Of a stretch of DNA of 64,000 bases, positions 23,244 to 36,430 are shown piece after piece. Within the stretch, counting starts at the first letter, position 1; every line of letters begins with the position of its first letter. Made by a program: the position numbers and the translations under genes. Origin of the DNA: Burhinus oedicnemus (lineage: Eukaryota; Chordata; Aves; Charadriiformes; Burhinidae). The stretch spans positions 437,131 through 501,130 of the forward strand of contig VFFE01007040.1 in the NCBI GenBank assembly GCA_008921705.1, given 5' to 3'. Under the pieces are notes generated by a model. It made no database searches and had not been told where the DNA came from. It saw only the letters and a program-made list of their open reading frames with translations.

Positions 23244-26200
23244 AGTTTATCAATACACTTTCCATTGACTTCATAGCTCAATGGCTGACACAGTTCAGTC
23301 TATGTAGATAGGACTCCTACAGCAAAATTTCCCCACAACACTTGGAGAACAATGTGTGGAAAATAAACTAGTTACTGAATTTTTTTCATTTATAATAAAA
23401 GGTGTTTGTCCTAATCCAGCCAGTGCCTAAGGGACGGCAAACGATGGCACCAATACCAAAGCCAGTCTCTCCTAGCAGACCTCAGAAGGAGAAAATACAG
23501 TATCTCTAAGAGCTCCACACATCTGTGAGACTTCATTGGCAATACTTTGCTGTTGGGATGGACTTAGTAATATCTGCAGCTAAATGAAACAAAAATATAA
23601 ACAAAAAAAGATACCTGCTAATCTAGCCACATAAGAGGGCTTCTGAGCTCATTCTTTAGTAGAGCCAGCAAGTGAATAATTCTTTTCAAAATTCATTTCC
23701 CTCTTCCATTTCAGAGAGGGATGGTTTTCTGAGTCCATCCTGACACTAGAAGAGTTGTTGGTCTATGCAGTTGGCCAAACACAAGAAGTTGATACATGTT
23801 GCGTTTCACTTCTAAGCTCCAAGTGCTGAACTCCGCACAGAGGATGGATGGTCTGTAAGAAAGGTAGAGTAATGGGGGAGGAGGGGAATTAAAGGAGATT
23901 TTCAAGTTTTGAAAATTTTCAGTTTTGCCTTGGACTCTTTTTGTAGAAAAGCTGCGCAGCTCAATAAACAACTGTCTACTCAAACTATCACATGCAGGAA
24001 CATACTGCTTTTTTTAACAACAGTGCAGATTGTGTGTGGGAAAACTCCTACAGATTAAAGAAATAAAGGAAAGGTAGAGCATAGCTTCATCCCTGACACT
24101 GTTGACACCTGTAATGACCATCTTAATGGAATTCCACAACACATCATCTGAAGAATTTTAGAGGAGAAATACATTTATTCTAAAATACTTCTATTTTTTG
24201 TTTTAACTTACAATGCAGTCTCATTTTTGTTAGCTGCAGATGACTAGGGCCTTCTGTCATTAGCATATGAACTACACAAAGGAGTTGAAATGTCCCAAGG
24301 AATTCAGAATGAATGTTTACTTACACTGATTTGTATTACATAAAGTGGATGACTGGTATCTACAAAACACAAAAAATCCTTCAGGAATAGGAAAAAGCTC
24401 AATTCTAATTATTCATGATTATTTTTTTTCCTTCACTGTGATAAAAATTCTATTTATTTGAATGTAAGCATGTACACAGAAACACTGGAGTAGAATTTCC
24501 AAAAGTGCATGAACAACTCAGGAGTACGTAACTTCCAAATTTTCCCAGATTAATGATGCTAAATGCGGTGTTTTCTGAAACCTTAATTTATATTTTCTTC
24601 CCTCTTTCAGTGTTGGGCTAGCCTCTAGCACCTCTCTAAGCATCTCCCTTCTTTTAATCGTGTCTCTTCCGTCTGATTAATACAGCATACGGTACACCTC
24701 ATATTTTCCTTATCTCAGTATATTTAATACCTATGAATGGATTTGTTTCAGCACTGCAGCATGCCAAATATGAGCTCACAGATATATCAGTTTTAAATGA
24801 GCACTTCCTCAGCATTTTCACAGTGTCATAAACAGTGGGTGGAAGGCAGATTTCCAGAAGATTCTCTACATCTGAGAGTCGTTTTCTACAGCATGGAGCC
24901 AGGAGGGTTTAATTCATAAAGAAACTCCACTCTGTGGAGCAATCTCTCCCAAGGGCTGAATTTGCAGTTAGCAGTTTCCCTTTTTAAGGTTTTTTTGTTG
25001 CCACAGGGGAACAGCAGCAACAGTGTACACACAAGAGTGTAAGGAGGGGAAGAGTGCGCCTTCTCTTCTCTAACAACTACCCTGCTCCTCCAGGTACATC
25101 AGCCTTTTTAAAATTCAGATTATAACTGCTCTTTTAATATGCTTGAATGCCTTCTTTCTAACTTTTCTTACAGAATACCTCCAATTTCCCAATTTCTTTT
25201 CCATGACTTTTCTGTGTCTCGCCTCCTGACCCTAGCAGCCAGTCAAGGCCCATTCGTAACCATAGCTGAGATTCTGGCTGTTAATTTCCTTAACTCCCAG
25301 GTGCAAGAAATCAGAAATTAAATACTAGCTATTTTACAGTACATCCCCATGAGCTGGGGCAAAATCAAAACAGAATTACTGAGAAGGCTGACAGGCAGCA
25401 CTAAAGAGTTATAAATATCAAAACACCTCTTTAAGTACGTTGTTTGGACCTTTTTGTGGTTCAGTCATCTGTTATTTCAGCAATATTTGATAATATTGCT
25501 CATTATCAAACTCCATTTTTGCTATTCATAAGTGTTTCTAGCTGCAAATAAATGTGGTGTATCCTGAATGTTCAACAAATAGTTAAGAGTTGCAAAACCC
25601 ACTCAAGGTCCAGCCAATAATGTAGTCTACCTGCTGTGCATCAGTGCGAAACCCTGTAGGCACCTTCATTAATGAGTGGCTTTTACTTAGCTTAAAAATC
25701 CTTTTCACCTAGTATTTCCTTTTGGTTCCCATTACTCCCCACAAGGAGCGGATATATGTTTAAATACATACAGAGCTGTCTGATATAGAGAGGAAAGGAG
25801 ACAAAAAGGGATGGGAGTTTCTTTCTCCATGCATTAAGTATATGGCAGGGAGACTGGACCATCAAGCACAACTCAGCTTCAAGACAGGCACTTAGGAGTT
25901 TGGTAAGGCTGCATGTCGGGTGAGGTGTCTGAATAACCTGGGCTAAATTCTACCCAAAGTCATGTCTGCTTTTTAGTGCAGCAGATTTTAATATAACTAT
26001 GTGTTTATTACCTGTGGTATTTCCTTTTACTTCTTTCATCCTTGAAAATGCGTTTATTTGCTGTTTCTTGCATTTGCTGTGACAATCAACAGTATTTTAA
26101 CAGGTATTTGAAATATTTCTCCTTAATCGTCCCAAACTCTGAAGCTAACAGTGGTGTTAAGTGCTGAAAATTCCTCCGGTTTATTAATGTTCTCTAGAGT

Positions 26201-26910
26201 TAGATAATCCCTATGATCCTCCTGCCTAAAACTGCTCTGGAACAGAAACCTGATGAATTTCAAACAATGAAAAGGCCAACGCCTTAGCTAAGCTCCTGCT
26301 CTATCTCACGTTTAAAATTCATGAATTTGCTTTGCACGTTTGCTAGCTTCCTGATTTAAGATCAGGGGAAAAAAAGAAGCACGACTGAAAACTCCATGTT
26401 CATATGTCATACGACTCTAAGATAAATAAAAATGAAAAATAAAGCACGGAACGATGTCTTTTCTACTGATTTCTGTAATTTTTTAACCCAAATTCTCAGT
26501 GAGAAAAATAATTATTTTGTTTCTTTCATTATGAAAATATGCACCGTTTAGAATACTTTCATCCAAATATACTTAAGAAGATATAATATTTAATTACAGT
26601 TATCATTTAGATCGCCATTAACCAAGCGATTAGACGTGTTTGTTTTAACTAGATGTTTATATCCTTAGTTTGTAATGATGATTGCTCTGTCTCAATAAGC
26701 ATCTCTCCATATCAAATGGCTACATCTAATATGCCAAAATACCAAATGCAGTTATAACACTTAAAAATTAAATTAAATTGACTTTCAAGATAGCTAAATG
26801 TGGGACTCCATTTCAGTTGCTGATACTTTCGCCAAGCTTGAATCATTTGGGCTAAAATCATCCACAGGTGTTTGTAGCAGCCTAGTTTTTCACTAGGGAA
26901 AGAAAGGGAA
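23244..26910. other. Unique AT-rich non-coding DNA, no gene seen
   Basis: No recognisable exon, RNA gene or repeat. Only short chance frames. Confidence 0.5.
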
Positions 26911-27024
26911 TTTTTTCTTTTTTTTTCCTTTCTTTTTTTTCCTTCCTTTCCTTTCCTTTTCTTTTTTTTTTCTTTCTTTTTTTTTTTTNNNNNNNNNNNN
27001 NNNNNNNNTTTTTTTTTTTTTTTT
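26911..27024. repeat. Polypyrimidine T/CTTTT low-complexity tract
   Basis: Runs of T broken by CTTT, CCTTT and CCTTCC units, interrupted by N. The true length is unknown because of the gap. Confidence 0.95.
26989..27008. other. Assembly gap, 20 N
   Basis: Twenty N characters inside the polypyrimidine tract. The round number suggests a placeholder, not a measured length. Confidence 0.98.
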
Positions 27025-27548
27025 AATGAGAGTAGTTTGCTCAGGAAAGCTGTCCATAAAGCACTCAAAGAAATGGCAGTGCTATCTTAATTTGTCTTCC
27101 TAGTGCCTAGGCTTTTTGATATAGTTACACAATTACATACTATTTTTTTCTTCCACTGAGCATTGCTTCATTCAAGGTAGAGGAAGGATGCACCTTGGGG
27201 AATAGATCAGGACTACACAGTTACAAAAAGCCTTCCTTGTCATTGTCATGGACCCTCCAGAATCATTTGCTGCAGAAGACATCAGGTGTACAGCGAGTGA
27301 GGCAGGAGGGCACGAGATGGGGTGAGGAGGTCTTGGGCGGAAAGCAGCAAAATGATGCAGCGGGCTTGAAATACCCTGCTTCTCAGAGTGAAATAGTTAA
27401 GTCAGAATGTTGTATTAGTACAACTGTGCTGCTTCTTGTATCCAAATCATTCATTCCTGGCCCAGATATCCCTTACAGGTCTGCAACGTACCATGTAGAC
27501 ACACGTAATTGTGTGATCCTTATTTTCTAACTGCCTGCATTGAGGCTC
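27025..27548. other. Unique non-coding DNA, no gene seen
   Basis: A 111-codon frame at 27195-27530 has no recognisable domain and I treat it as chance. Confidence 0.45.
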
Positions 27549-27830
27549 TAGGGGCCGATTTGCAGAAATTGTGTACACTCACAGCTGCCACGGCTGTCTG
27601 TGGGATGCTGCTTTGAACATCTAATCTGCTGTGTAATTCTTAGTACTCCACAAAATCAGGTTCTGTGTATCTCTGATTGAATGAGAAAATTAGTGGGCAC
27701 TTTGGATGTTTGTATCTGTGTGCCTCAGTTCTCAGTCTGTAAAATGGGGATGATAATTTCATCAGATGTTTGTGGAAGTAAAGTCATTAGTCTAAGCAGA
27801 GCACTCAGATACTACACTGATGAGTAGCAG
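27549..27830 (+). repeat. Ancient amniote repeat (MIR/L3-like)
   Basis: Three successive blocks match the consensus of an old amniote repeat as I remember it: GGGGCCGATTTGCAGAAATT, then ACAAAATCAGGTTCTGTGTA with AAATTAGTGGGCACTTTGGA, then GTGCCTCAGTTCTCAGTCTG followed by TAAAATGGGGATGATAATTT and CAGAGCACTCAGATACTAC. 'CTCAGTTTC...CTGTAAAATGGGGAT' is the hallmark of MIR-type and related ancient SINE or LINE tails in mammals, turtles and crocodilians. The family name is uncertain, but the match of word order is strong. Confidence 0.6.
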
Positions 27831-30800
27831 AAGAAAAGCCACAGGAAATGAATAACTGTATTCAGAGCAGGATCTAAATAACGTGCAGTAAGTAGTGTGT
27901 TGAACCACTCACTGAGCATCAGCGAGAAAACAGCTATTGAATAGCTGCTCATTACATGGACAGTTGCCATTCTCTGCACTGACAGCAACAGCAAAGAAAA
28001 AAGTACTGTGTGAACCTGTAATTAAAGACCATCAAATTCCAGATACGAAAAAAGGCATCTCACTATATTTGCTTTGAAAACTGTAATATTGACATTCCCT
28101 CACTTCTGACTGCTTCACTCGGCGCTCTTCCTCTTTCTGTTTCTTTTTCTATGTTAAAAATTTGGGCTACAGTAACTGCTATGACTTTTTGTATGAATTT
28201 TATTTCTGCATAAGTAGCTGGAAAATAACATTTTAAATTACTTATGTAATGTTTACCTGGTCTCTGGACTGCTTTGTTTAGCTTGGAAGAGTGATATAAG
28301 CAAAATTTGGACAAAATCTGTTTCTGATTCATCAAGTCCTATGCTCATTTTTTTCATAATCCATTTAACATGAGAGATGGATTTCATTTCCTGTGATCCT
28401 AATTTTGCTTGTGCAATCCAATGTAGGCTTCCTATCCATCTCTTTCCTGAGAGTAAAACAGAATTTGAGGAAAAAAGACTCCGTGACTGTCAATATACAG
28501 TATGGACGTCTTAGTGAATATACCTATGCATACCAAATATAATTCTGTTTTTCACTCTGAAGTTTATTTAAGTGCTGTTGATATAACATTTGGGAATATA
28601 ATCAACAAATCTCTATAGAAACATTTTGTTGGTATAGTTACAAGAGTTATAGGCTGCAGAACTGTTCTCATTGAAATGTGAAGTGAGATCATAAACTATC
28701 CTTTTGACAGTGACATGCCACTGCAAAGGTGGTGTACCTCAGTCAATAGGAACAGAAGGGACACGCCTTACGAATCACTGAGAAGCACCTCTTAAAATAC
28801 AGCAATGCTTTTTTCTATGTTGTTGCCATTTTCTTTCACTCCATCACATGTGATAGAATAAAATGTTACCTTTCACATTGATTTATTCCCAACAGACAGC
28901 TTATCTAAATTCAGCAAGGCATTAAACAATGTAAATAAGCAAAGCTTTTGCCTCAAACTTCCTAGAATTAGCAACAAATGTTCTTGATCTCATACAATTT
29001 CTTCCCAACCCTGAATGAGCTGAAGTGTGTGTGATATCACTTATAAGTAGCCAGAATGGGATTAATTTAACTGAAATATAGAAATCTGCTGTGTATACTT
29101 CGACATCTCTGACAACCAACTTCATCTCCCTTCATAGTCAATGAGAGCATTTTAGAACCCAATCTATCTAGCACATTAGGACATCTATTTCCACAGGAGA
29201 CAGACAATACCCAGAAATTCATCGGGGAATCTGGGCAACTAATTCAGACAGAAAAATACACATTTGGTCCCAATTTGTTGTTAAATTGATAGCTATGGAC
29301 ACTCAAATATAATCTGTGTAACAGAGCTATTAGTAAATTAAACTGATCATCTGCATGGGCAGTGGAATACCCACATCTAGACTGCTAAATTGTTCAAACA
29401 GTCCCTACCATGGGTAGGACTGGGGCCACCTGGCATTTACCCAACTAGTCCTTTTGTACAAAGTGGGAGTCAGCACATGGCCTGGCGTAAGGGCGAGACA
29501 GCAAGTCCAACATTATTTAGTTTACAAGTATCGATGTGGTTTATATATACTGTATCCCAGTAAGTGAAAGGCATCTGTTCTGCTCTTGAAAGGGACTTTG
29601 TTAGCGGGAGCCAAGCAGAAACATGGCAATAACAAATGCATGGTAATAAATCTCTGGAGTTATAAACAAATTTTAGTATTTGTCTCTGTCTTCTAGTAGC
29701 AGTCATACTACCTTTCTCTTCTTAAGTAGGATTTGAATCTTTAAATGTATTTTTAATGAGCCCTGCTCTTGCGAGTAAATTTTTATGGTTAGGCATACTA
29801 AAGTAAATATCTTTGAGGTCAAGATGTCATCTATTACATCAATAAGACTGATATATGGCTTCCTGTGTGGCAGATATTACTCAGACAGGTACACGTCCTA
29901 ATTTCTCTTTCTTTTATTTTTATGCGTGTGATAATCTGAGATTAGCAGTAAACGCATCAGGAAAGTAAATCTCCTCCTAATGCGATTAAGTCTTAAGTAA
30001 GTGGAGATATATCCAGGGAATGTGTTTGGAACATTTCAACTACCAAAACAAAAAGAGATCAAGGTAAAGAAAATGAGTGTAGTGCATATTAGAATTTTTA
30101 GTATTTCAGCTATTCGAGCAGTAACATCCTAAATCTCATCTCATGTATATTCTGTGAATACCATTAAGGATCCAGACACTACTGATAATGGTGTCTCGGA
30201 TATTTCAGACTCTGAAATATGCATACTAAATTTAGAACGGGAAGGTAATGGCAAAACCCAGTAACTATATATACTTTCTTATGTACAGTAATATACAGTG
30301 CATATCTGATCCATGGAAAAAGATGAAAAAGCAGGTAGAGGGTTATATTAGGTGAAACAAAGCCAGATCAGCCAGTCAAAGGCCAAGTTTTTGAATGAAA
30401 GGGTAATAAGATAGGCAGGCGGAGAGTGGATTAAAAAAGAGTGATGATAATAGAGACAGTAAAGAAATGTACTGCAATTCTGAGTTCTGCAGCTACAAAG
30501 ATTAGAATGCAAAGGTGATAACAGTAAGCAGTTTCCATTCAATGCTTTATATTCTTCTTTTCTAGCTGGGCACTGTTATTTATCATGTGTTTGCAATTTC
30601 ATGTTCCCTTCCCTTTCTGTCTGTCAAATCCCCCAGCCTACCCCCCCACCCCCCTTTTTTAACCTCTTCAGCTTGCATCTTCACTTTTTATCATATTGTC
30701 CTCTTTCTTCTGGATCATTGCCCTTCTTTCATTTCTTGTAAACTGACTCTCTCAGTCCTCCGGTTAGTGCTTGTCAGTTTGGTGTACATTATGGACATGA

Positions 30801-30960
30801 CTAACTCTGAGGGTGATTATCTTGAAAATAAGGATAATTCATCAAGAATTTTTGGCTGTTCACATCTACAGGCTTCGTCTCCGAAGGAACTTTTTGGCTC
30901 CTGCCTTCCTGTGTCATTAGCTTAGCCCTTAGCAGTGCTGATGTGGGTTTCTCTGAAGGA
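27831..30960. other. Unique AT-rich non-coding DNA, no gene seen
   Basis: No recognisable exon, RNA gene or repeat beyond small simple runs (a C-rich stretch near 30640-30655). Confidence 0.5.
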
Positions 30961-31199
30961 ATCAGAATGGAATTGCTTCTGGAAGCCTGAGATGTGATGC
31001 AGACTGATCCAAACCCTTGCTCCAAGCAGGACTGGCTTTAAAGTTAGAATAGGTTGCTTTTGGCCTTGTTTTAAATGTCTCCAAGGATGGATGTTCTTCT
31101 GCCTTTCTGGGCAGCCTATTTCAGTGTTTGACCACTTGAACCTGGCAAGGCTGAGAGCAGACTCTGCCAGTAAAGACCAAGGCAAAGAAGGCATCGGGT
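30961..31199 (-). mobile_element. Old CR1 fragment, 3' end next to ORF2 linker piece
   Basis: 30961-31140 is a diverged CR1 3' end in reverse: CAGAATGG start, CTTGCTCCAAGCAGGACTGG, GTTGCTTTTGGCCTTGTTTT, AATGTCTCCAAGGATGGATG, CTGGGCAGCCTATTTCAGTG. At about 31166-31199 the text CCAGTAAAGACCAAGGCAAA matches the CR1 endonuclease-RT linker seen in reverse at 49733. The whole RT is therefore missing between two blocks only about 25 bases apart. This is either an internally deleted copy or two insertions side by side. Confidence 0.7.
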
Positions 31200-34100
31200 A
31201 CCTGGGTCTCTTTCTTTTCTTTTGGATATAAATAATATAAGATTAGTATGATACATAAATACGGTTTCATCTTTTAACTCATTATGAAACAAAGTGAGAA
31301 AAGTCCAGTTACTTTGTTATTTCATTTGACCTCAAAATCTTAGTGATCGCATAGAGCTAAATGTAAGTAATTCGAGAAGTTAATACTAGCTAGTGTTCAC
31401 CATCACGTGGACTAGCTCATCACTTAGGAGGATTGGATTGTAACAGATTGTGAAACATTACATTTTCTAAATTCATGCTGTGATAAGTTTCCCAGAAACT
31501 ACCTGTCCCCCTGCAAAGATACGACAGATTTTGTGCTCATTTTACATATGTTAAAACTGACGCATATTGAGGTTAGCGTAATATAATTATCAGTGGCCTA
31601 AGCCTGTAACTATAGGAGGAGATAAAATATGGGAAGTTGAAAGATCGTTCAAAATTCTCTTTGCTGAGATGTCTTAGGTCTTCAGAAAGGGGCAACATTT
31701 GATAAGGTAACATTCTTTTCCTTAATTTGTTTTGAACTTTATTTAACTTATGCAAAAAAATGACCTTAGTTTTAAGATTTCGATCAGATATTACAAATGA
31801 AAATTTGGGCCCTGGAAAGTCACCAAAGAGAAATGTGTCTAAGTTTTCAAGTGGCATATGCATATATATTTTTAGTACATTTTAAATAGGGGTGCAAAGC
31901 ATTTTGCCAACAGTCTGCCAATACTTATAGCAAGTTAGATCTTTCACTAAGAAAATCTTCCAAAAATAGGCAGAGAGAAAAACATGTGTTATTAAGTATT
32001 GTCCTACCTATTAGAGTCAGCATTTGGTTGCACTTGGAGCTTATGATTGCAAGTTAATTGATCCATAATTTTGTTTCTGACATAAAAATCAACTCTGTAC
32101 AATAAATTACATATTATGGTCCTCAATCTTAAAATAATAATAATAAAAAACTACAAAGAAACCCAACAAAAAGCTTCCAGAAAATTAAATAAGACAGAAA
32201 TAAACAGAAAAATGGGCAAAATACCAATCAATTGGTAGAACTATTAAGCAGCTAAATTAAATTCTAACTATTAGATACCTGCAGGACCTTATACTAAGTA
32301 CTCAAAAGTTGAGGTCTATGAAAGCAAAGGTCATTTCTGTAATTTTAACAGCAAAAAGGTTTCAGTTAACCTACATCTGAAAAGTACTGACTATATAAAT
32401 CTTTCAAAGTTAGAACATTTGTGAAATATATTAAATCAATACCATTTATTCAGAAAAAAGCTTAAAGGTACAATCTTACAAAGGTGGAACATGTTGATGT
32501 CACCATTATTCTGTGATAACTCAGTTCTTAATGCATTCAGCTGTGAACTGCCTACTGAATAGAAACAATGCCTCATAATAGCAAAATCCATTTTCAGATC
32601 AAGTCAAGAAAAGACAATTTACATGTCACCTCACTGCCTGGCATTGTCATTAAAGAAACACTTTCAATCAATATTGCTCATTTGTGAATTAAGTATTTGA
32701 ATATATAAAAGGCATTAACATTTGTCAGACTCTACCCCTTTCAGTACATTTGGGGGTCTGACATTGTTCTCATGTATTCAAAAACCTTACTGATTAAAAG
32801 CATTTCTCTACTTTCTCAAACTTTCAATTCCAAGTCACGGTAATACAAAGATTTTGGATACTACAGGAGGTTTTGCTTCATGGACCGAAGCTAGTCACGG
32901 ATTAATTGCAGATCCAACGTATTTATTGAGTGACTCATACACAAAATTCACAACAGCTAGATTGGGCTGTGTAGCCATGGGAGGGCTGATCTTGGCCATA
33001 TTTAGGTGAAGCCTAAAGGGAGTCTGAAGGCCTCTTGGACTCCTGGATGCGGTGCTGAAAGCCCATGGGGAGAATTTATTTGAAACGTGCTATTTGCAAG
33101 GCTGGCAATTCAGTGGCTTAAAATATAATAAAACTGATGTATGAGGGACTACTGTAAGTCCAGGGTTTTCATGGGAACAAAACAGTCAGTCCTTCTAATT
33201 GTGACAGTGCAGATGGTGTAATTCTGACTTTATCCTATTTTACCTCTGTTAAACCTTGCCAGCATGCATTTATGTGAGAGTAGGTCTGCAATTTAGCTTG
33301 TATATTTAGCTACAATTTCCAACATCATTATTTACACAAGGACGAGAAGTACTGTATAATATCTGTAAATACCTTGGAGAGTTTTTTGTTTGTTTACTTG
33401 TTTGTTTGTTTGTTTTTGTTTTGCAGTGGGGTTTGGTTTGTTGTTTTTTTTTACCAACCAGCTGACTACATATAGGGGTAAATTTGTAGGTATTCTTTTT
33501 CTGGCTTCAAGACCAATACTTGTTGAATCAATGATACTAAACTCTCTTAAGATCAAAAATACAGGATGATTGCATTACATCTGGGGTTTTGCTGGTAGTC
33601 AAACCAACTGGAAGATGTCCCTGAGCGAAGGTAAATTTCAAATTACTTGAAGGACTTGTTTGGGAGCGTGCTAGATGGCCCAGGCTGAAAACTTATCAGA
33701 AAGCATGCTAACATTTCAGCAGTAGACAACTAAGTTACAGTGACTGGAATTCACTAACATAAACACAAGGCTGCAGGGTGGGAAAGGATGCAGGGGTACA
33801 ACCATTCCCAATACAGCTCTGTGACTTCAAATACATGTGTTAAAAAATGAAGCACATTAATAATAGTTTTAATAATGAAGAATAATCTTAGACCCACTTT
33901 CCCAGTCAACCAACCCTACCGAAGGTCAAGAATGTCTAATATTTGAAAACACGAGTTGGGCAAATCAAATCTGTATGTTACAATAGGAGCATTTCATAAT
34001 ATTAAGGATGTGCTGAGAAATTTTAAGTGTTGCTTTTTCTTTTTTTAAAGAAATTAAATAGTTCGGTCAGAAATTATTGATATAAGACTTATTAGCTGAA

Positions 34101-35265
34101 ATTTTGTACCCTGTATTATAAAGGCAGGTACAACAATCACAGCAATTCCTTCTTCAATTAAAACTTTTCTTAAAGAAAGGTACTAAAAATAAAGCATAAT
34201 CTAAAATTTATTTCTAACTATTTAACTTAATTTTAATGGAATTCTGGCATTTCTTTTGAAAAAAACAATCCTGAAGACTCCTGCTTGAGCACCTGCAAAA
34301 CCCATTAGGCATAATATTAAATAAAAAATACATAATAATCCAAGACATCATCTTGCTGAGAGAGTGCTATACTCCTCTGCGACATTTAAGTATTTCATAA
34401 GAAATGGCCAACATCACCCTAAGAATTTCTTCTCTTTACTATGTTTGAACAAATGAGTCATGCCGTGTGAGATATCTTCTATCAGAAGGGACCTCCAGTT
34501 ATGGACCTCCTGTGTGTATCTAGCATAAACACGTAACTCGTGTAGGCTGGGTGCCAGTGGACTGTTTTGTGCTGTTTGCAGAATGTCTCTTTCATCATGT
34601 ACCTTTTAGAGAGCCTGGATGTCTGACTGTATTCATTGAACCACCCATGAGGCTAATTTTAGATATCACAAAATCTAAATTGGAAGCACCTAAGGGGCCT
34701 ATTTAGGTCTTGTTTCTATTCTCTGAAATAAATATTTATATCTCCCAAACATCTTTATAAGAATACAAAGAATTAGAAACACAGCTTAATTCCAATACAT
34801 AAATACTGTCATATTTCTATCTCAAACATTATTTTCTCTCCTCTTCAAGCCTTTATAGTCTGAGTTTGAATCATGACTTTAATAGGGATATTTTTCAAAG
34901 CAGTTTATCACATTTACTCTGGAAGAAAATACAAGCTAATATACTGTTTTTAAAAAGCTCTAGTTTCCTCCTTGTGTCACCTTCACTGATCACTGCAAAG
35001 GCCCAGCAGTTTCCACATATTTCACTTGCCAACTCAGTTCTGGTTGTGTGATCTCCATCACTTTTTCCTTCACCAGTCCCACAGACTGTCTTGTCTCCCT
35101 GGTAATCCCACACAGTCTTAGACTACTTTGTTACTGGAAGATGCTTTCAACCACAGGGTTAATTCATGCATGCCAGGTCTGTTGCAGAGTAGTTTACGTG
35201 TATACTGCTAAAGTTGATTGCCTGGTACAGTGAATCGCTGTGTATGGATCACTGTGTAGCATTTA
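31200..35265. other. Unique AT-rich non-coding DNA, no gene seen
   Basis: Holds a TTTG-type simple repeat (listed separately) and AAT repeats near 32136. No exon or RNA gene recognised. Confidence 0.5.
33381..33451. repeat. (TTTG)n simple repeat
   Basis: Imperfect TTTG/TTTTG units, then T-run. Low complexity. Confidence 0.9.
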
Positions 35266-36430
35266 GATTCATAGAACAGTTTAGGCTGGAAATCACCTCT
35301 GGAGATTGTTTGGTTTTATCGTCTTCAAAGTAGTGCCAACCTAGATTAGATTAGATTACATACGGTCTTGCCCACTCAGCTTTCAATGATCCCCAAGGAT
35401 GGAGAGTTCACAGCCTCCCTGGGCAACCTGTTGCAGTATTTGTCTGCCCTTGTGGTGAAAAAAAATTTCCTAATGCATAATTGGAATTTCTCTTGTTGCA
35501 CTTTTGACAGACACCACTCCTTCTTTCTCTGTCCTCCTCCAAGAAGTCTGGCTCTGTCTTCTGCATGTCTTCCCATTAGGTAGCTTCCAACAGCTATAAT
35601 ATCTCCCCTCAGCTATCTATTCTTAAGGCCAAGTAAATTTACCTGTCTTATCTTCTCCTTGTACCTTATGTGCTCAAGTCCCCTAACAATCTTGCTGGCC
35701 CTCCCCTGGACCCTCTTGTATGTTTTTCTTTATTGTATTGGGATATAACTAGACACAACATCCAAACGTCGTCCCACAAGTGTGAATAGAAGGGAAGAAT
35801 CAACCTCAACCTGCTGGCTGCACATCTGCTAACACAGTCCTGCATGCAGTTTGCTGCCTTTGCTGCAAGGGAACACTGTTGGTTCTAGCTCATCTTCTTC
35901 AGCAAGACTCTCGGTTCCTTTTCTGCAAAAATGAACCAGCTTTCTGGCCTGTTGTCAACCAGTCCCTACTGTTCCATGGGTTTATTTCATCACAGGTGCA
36001 GGGCTCTACATTTGCCCTTGATGAGCTTCATGAGGTTACTGACAGTCCATTTTTGTTTGGTTGAGGTCTTTGAATGGCAGTCCAGCCACCAGTGTATTGA
36101 TCACTTTCCACATCAATTTTGTGTGCTCTGCAAACTGAGTCATTTGTGAAATTAAGCAGTATTAGCCATAGCATTGGTAATCAGTTGCAAGTTAGACTTT
36201 TTTCTTATGATCACAACACTTCGAGCCCTGTGATCAGTCAGTTTTCAACCTACTTTGTAGGTCACCCATCCAGTCCAGCTGTCTTCAGTTTGGCTACAAG
36301 GATACTATGGTCAAAGGTATGCTCATGGATGCTATGACTGTGTCAAAAGCATTGCTGAAATCAAAGTAAACAACATCCACTGCACTTGCCTCATTGATGG
36401 AGCCAATCATCTTTTAACACAGAAGGCCAA
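35266..36430 (-). mobile_element. Old CR1 LINE fragment C, RT to 3' end
   Basis: The left edge is the 3' tail in reverse (TCATAGAACAGTTTAGGCTG), followed by ATGGAGAGTTCACAGCCTCC and CTGGGCAACCTGTTGCAGTA. Further right are reversed RT blocks: CCCCTAACAATCTTGCTGGC with CTCCCCTGGACCCTCTTGTA (the [12 protein letters not shown] region), GGGCTCTACATTTGCCCTTG with ATGAGCTTCATGAGGTTACT (the LMKFNKAK region), and CTATGACTGTGTCAAAAGCA (the motif A AFDTV region). It covers about 1.1 kb with many indels, so it is older than copies A and B. The right edge is fuzzy. No frame of any length survives. Confidence 0.88.
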
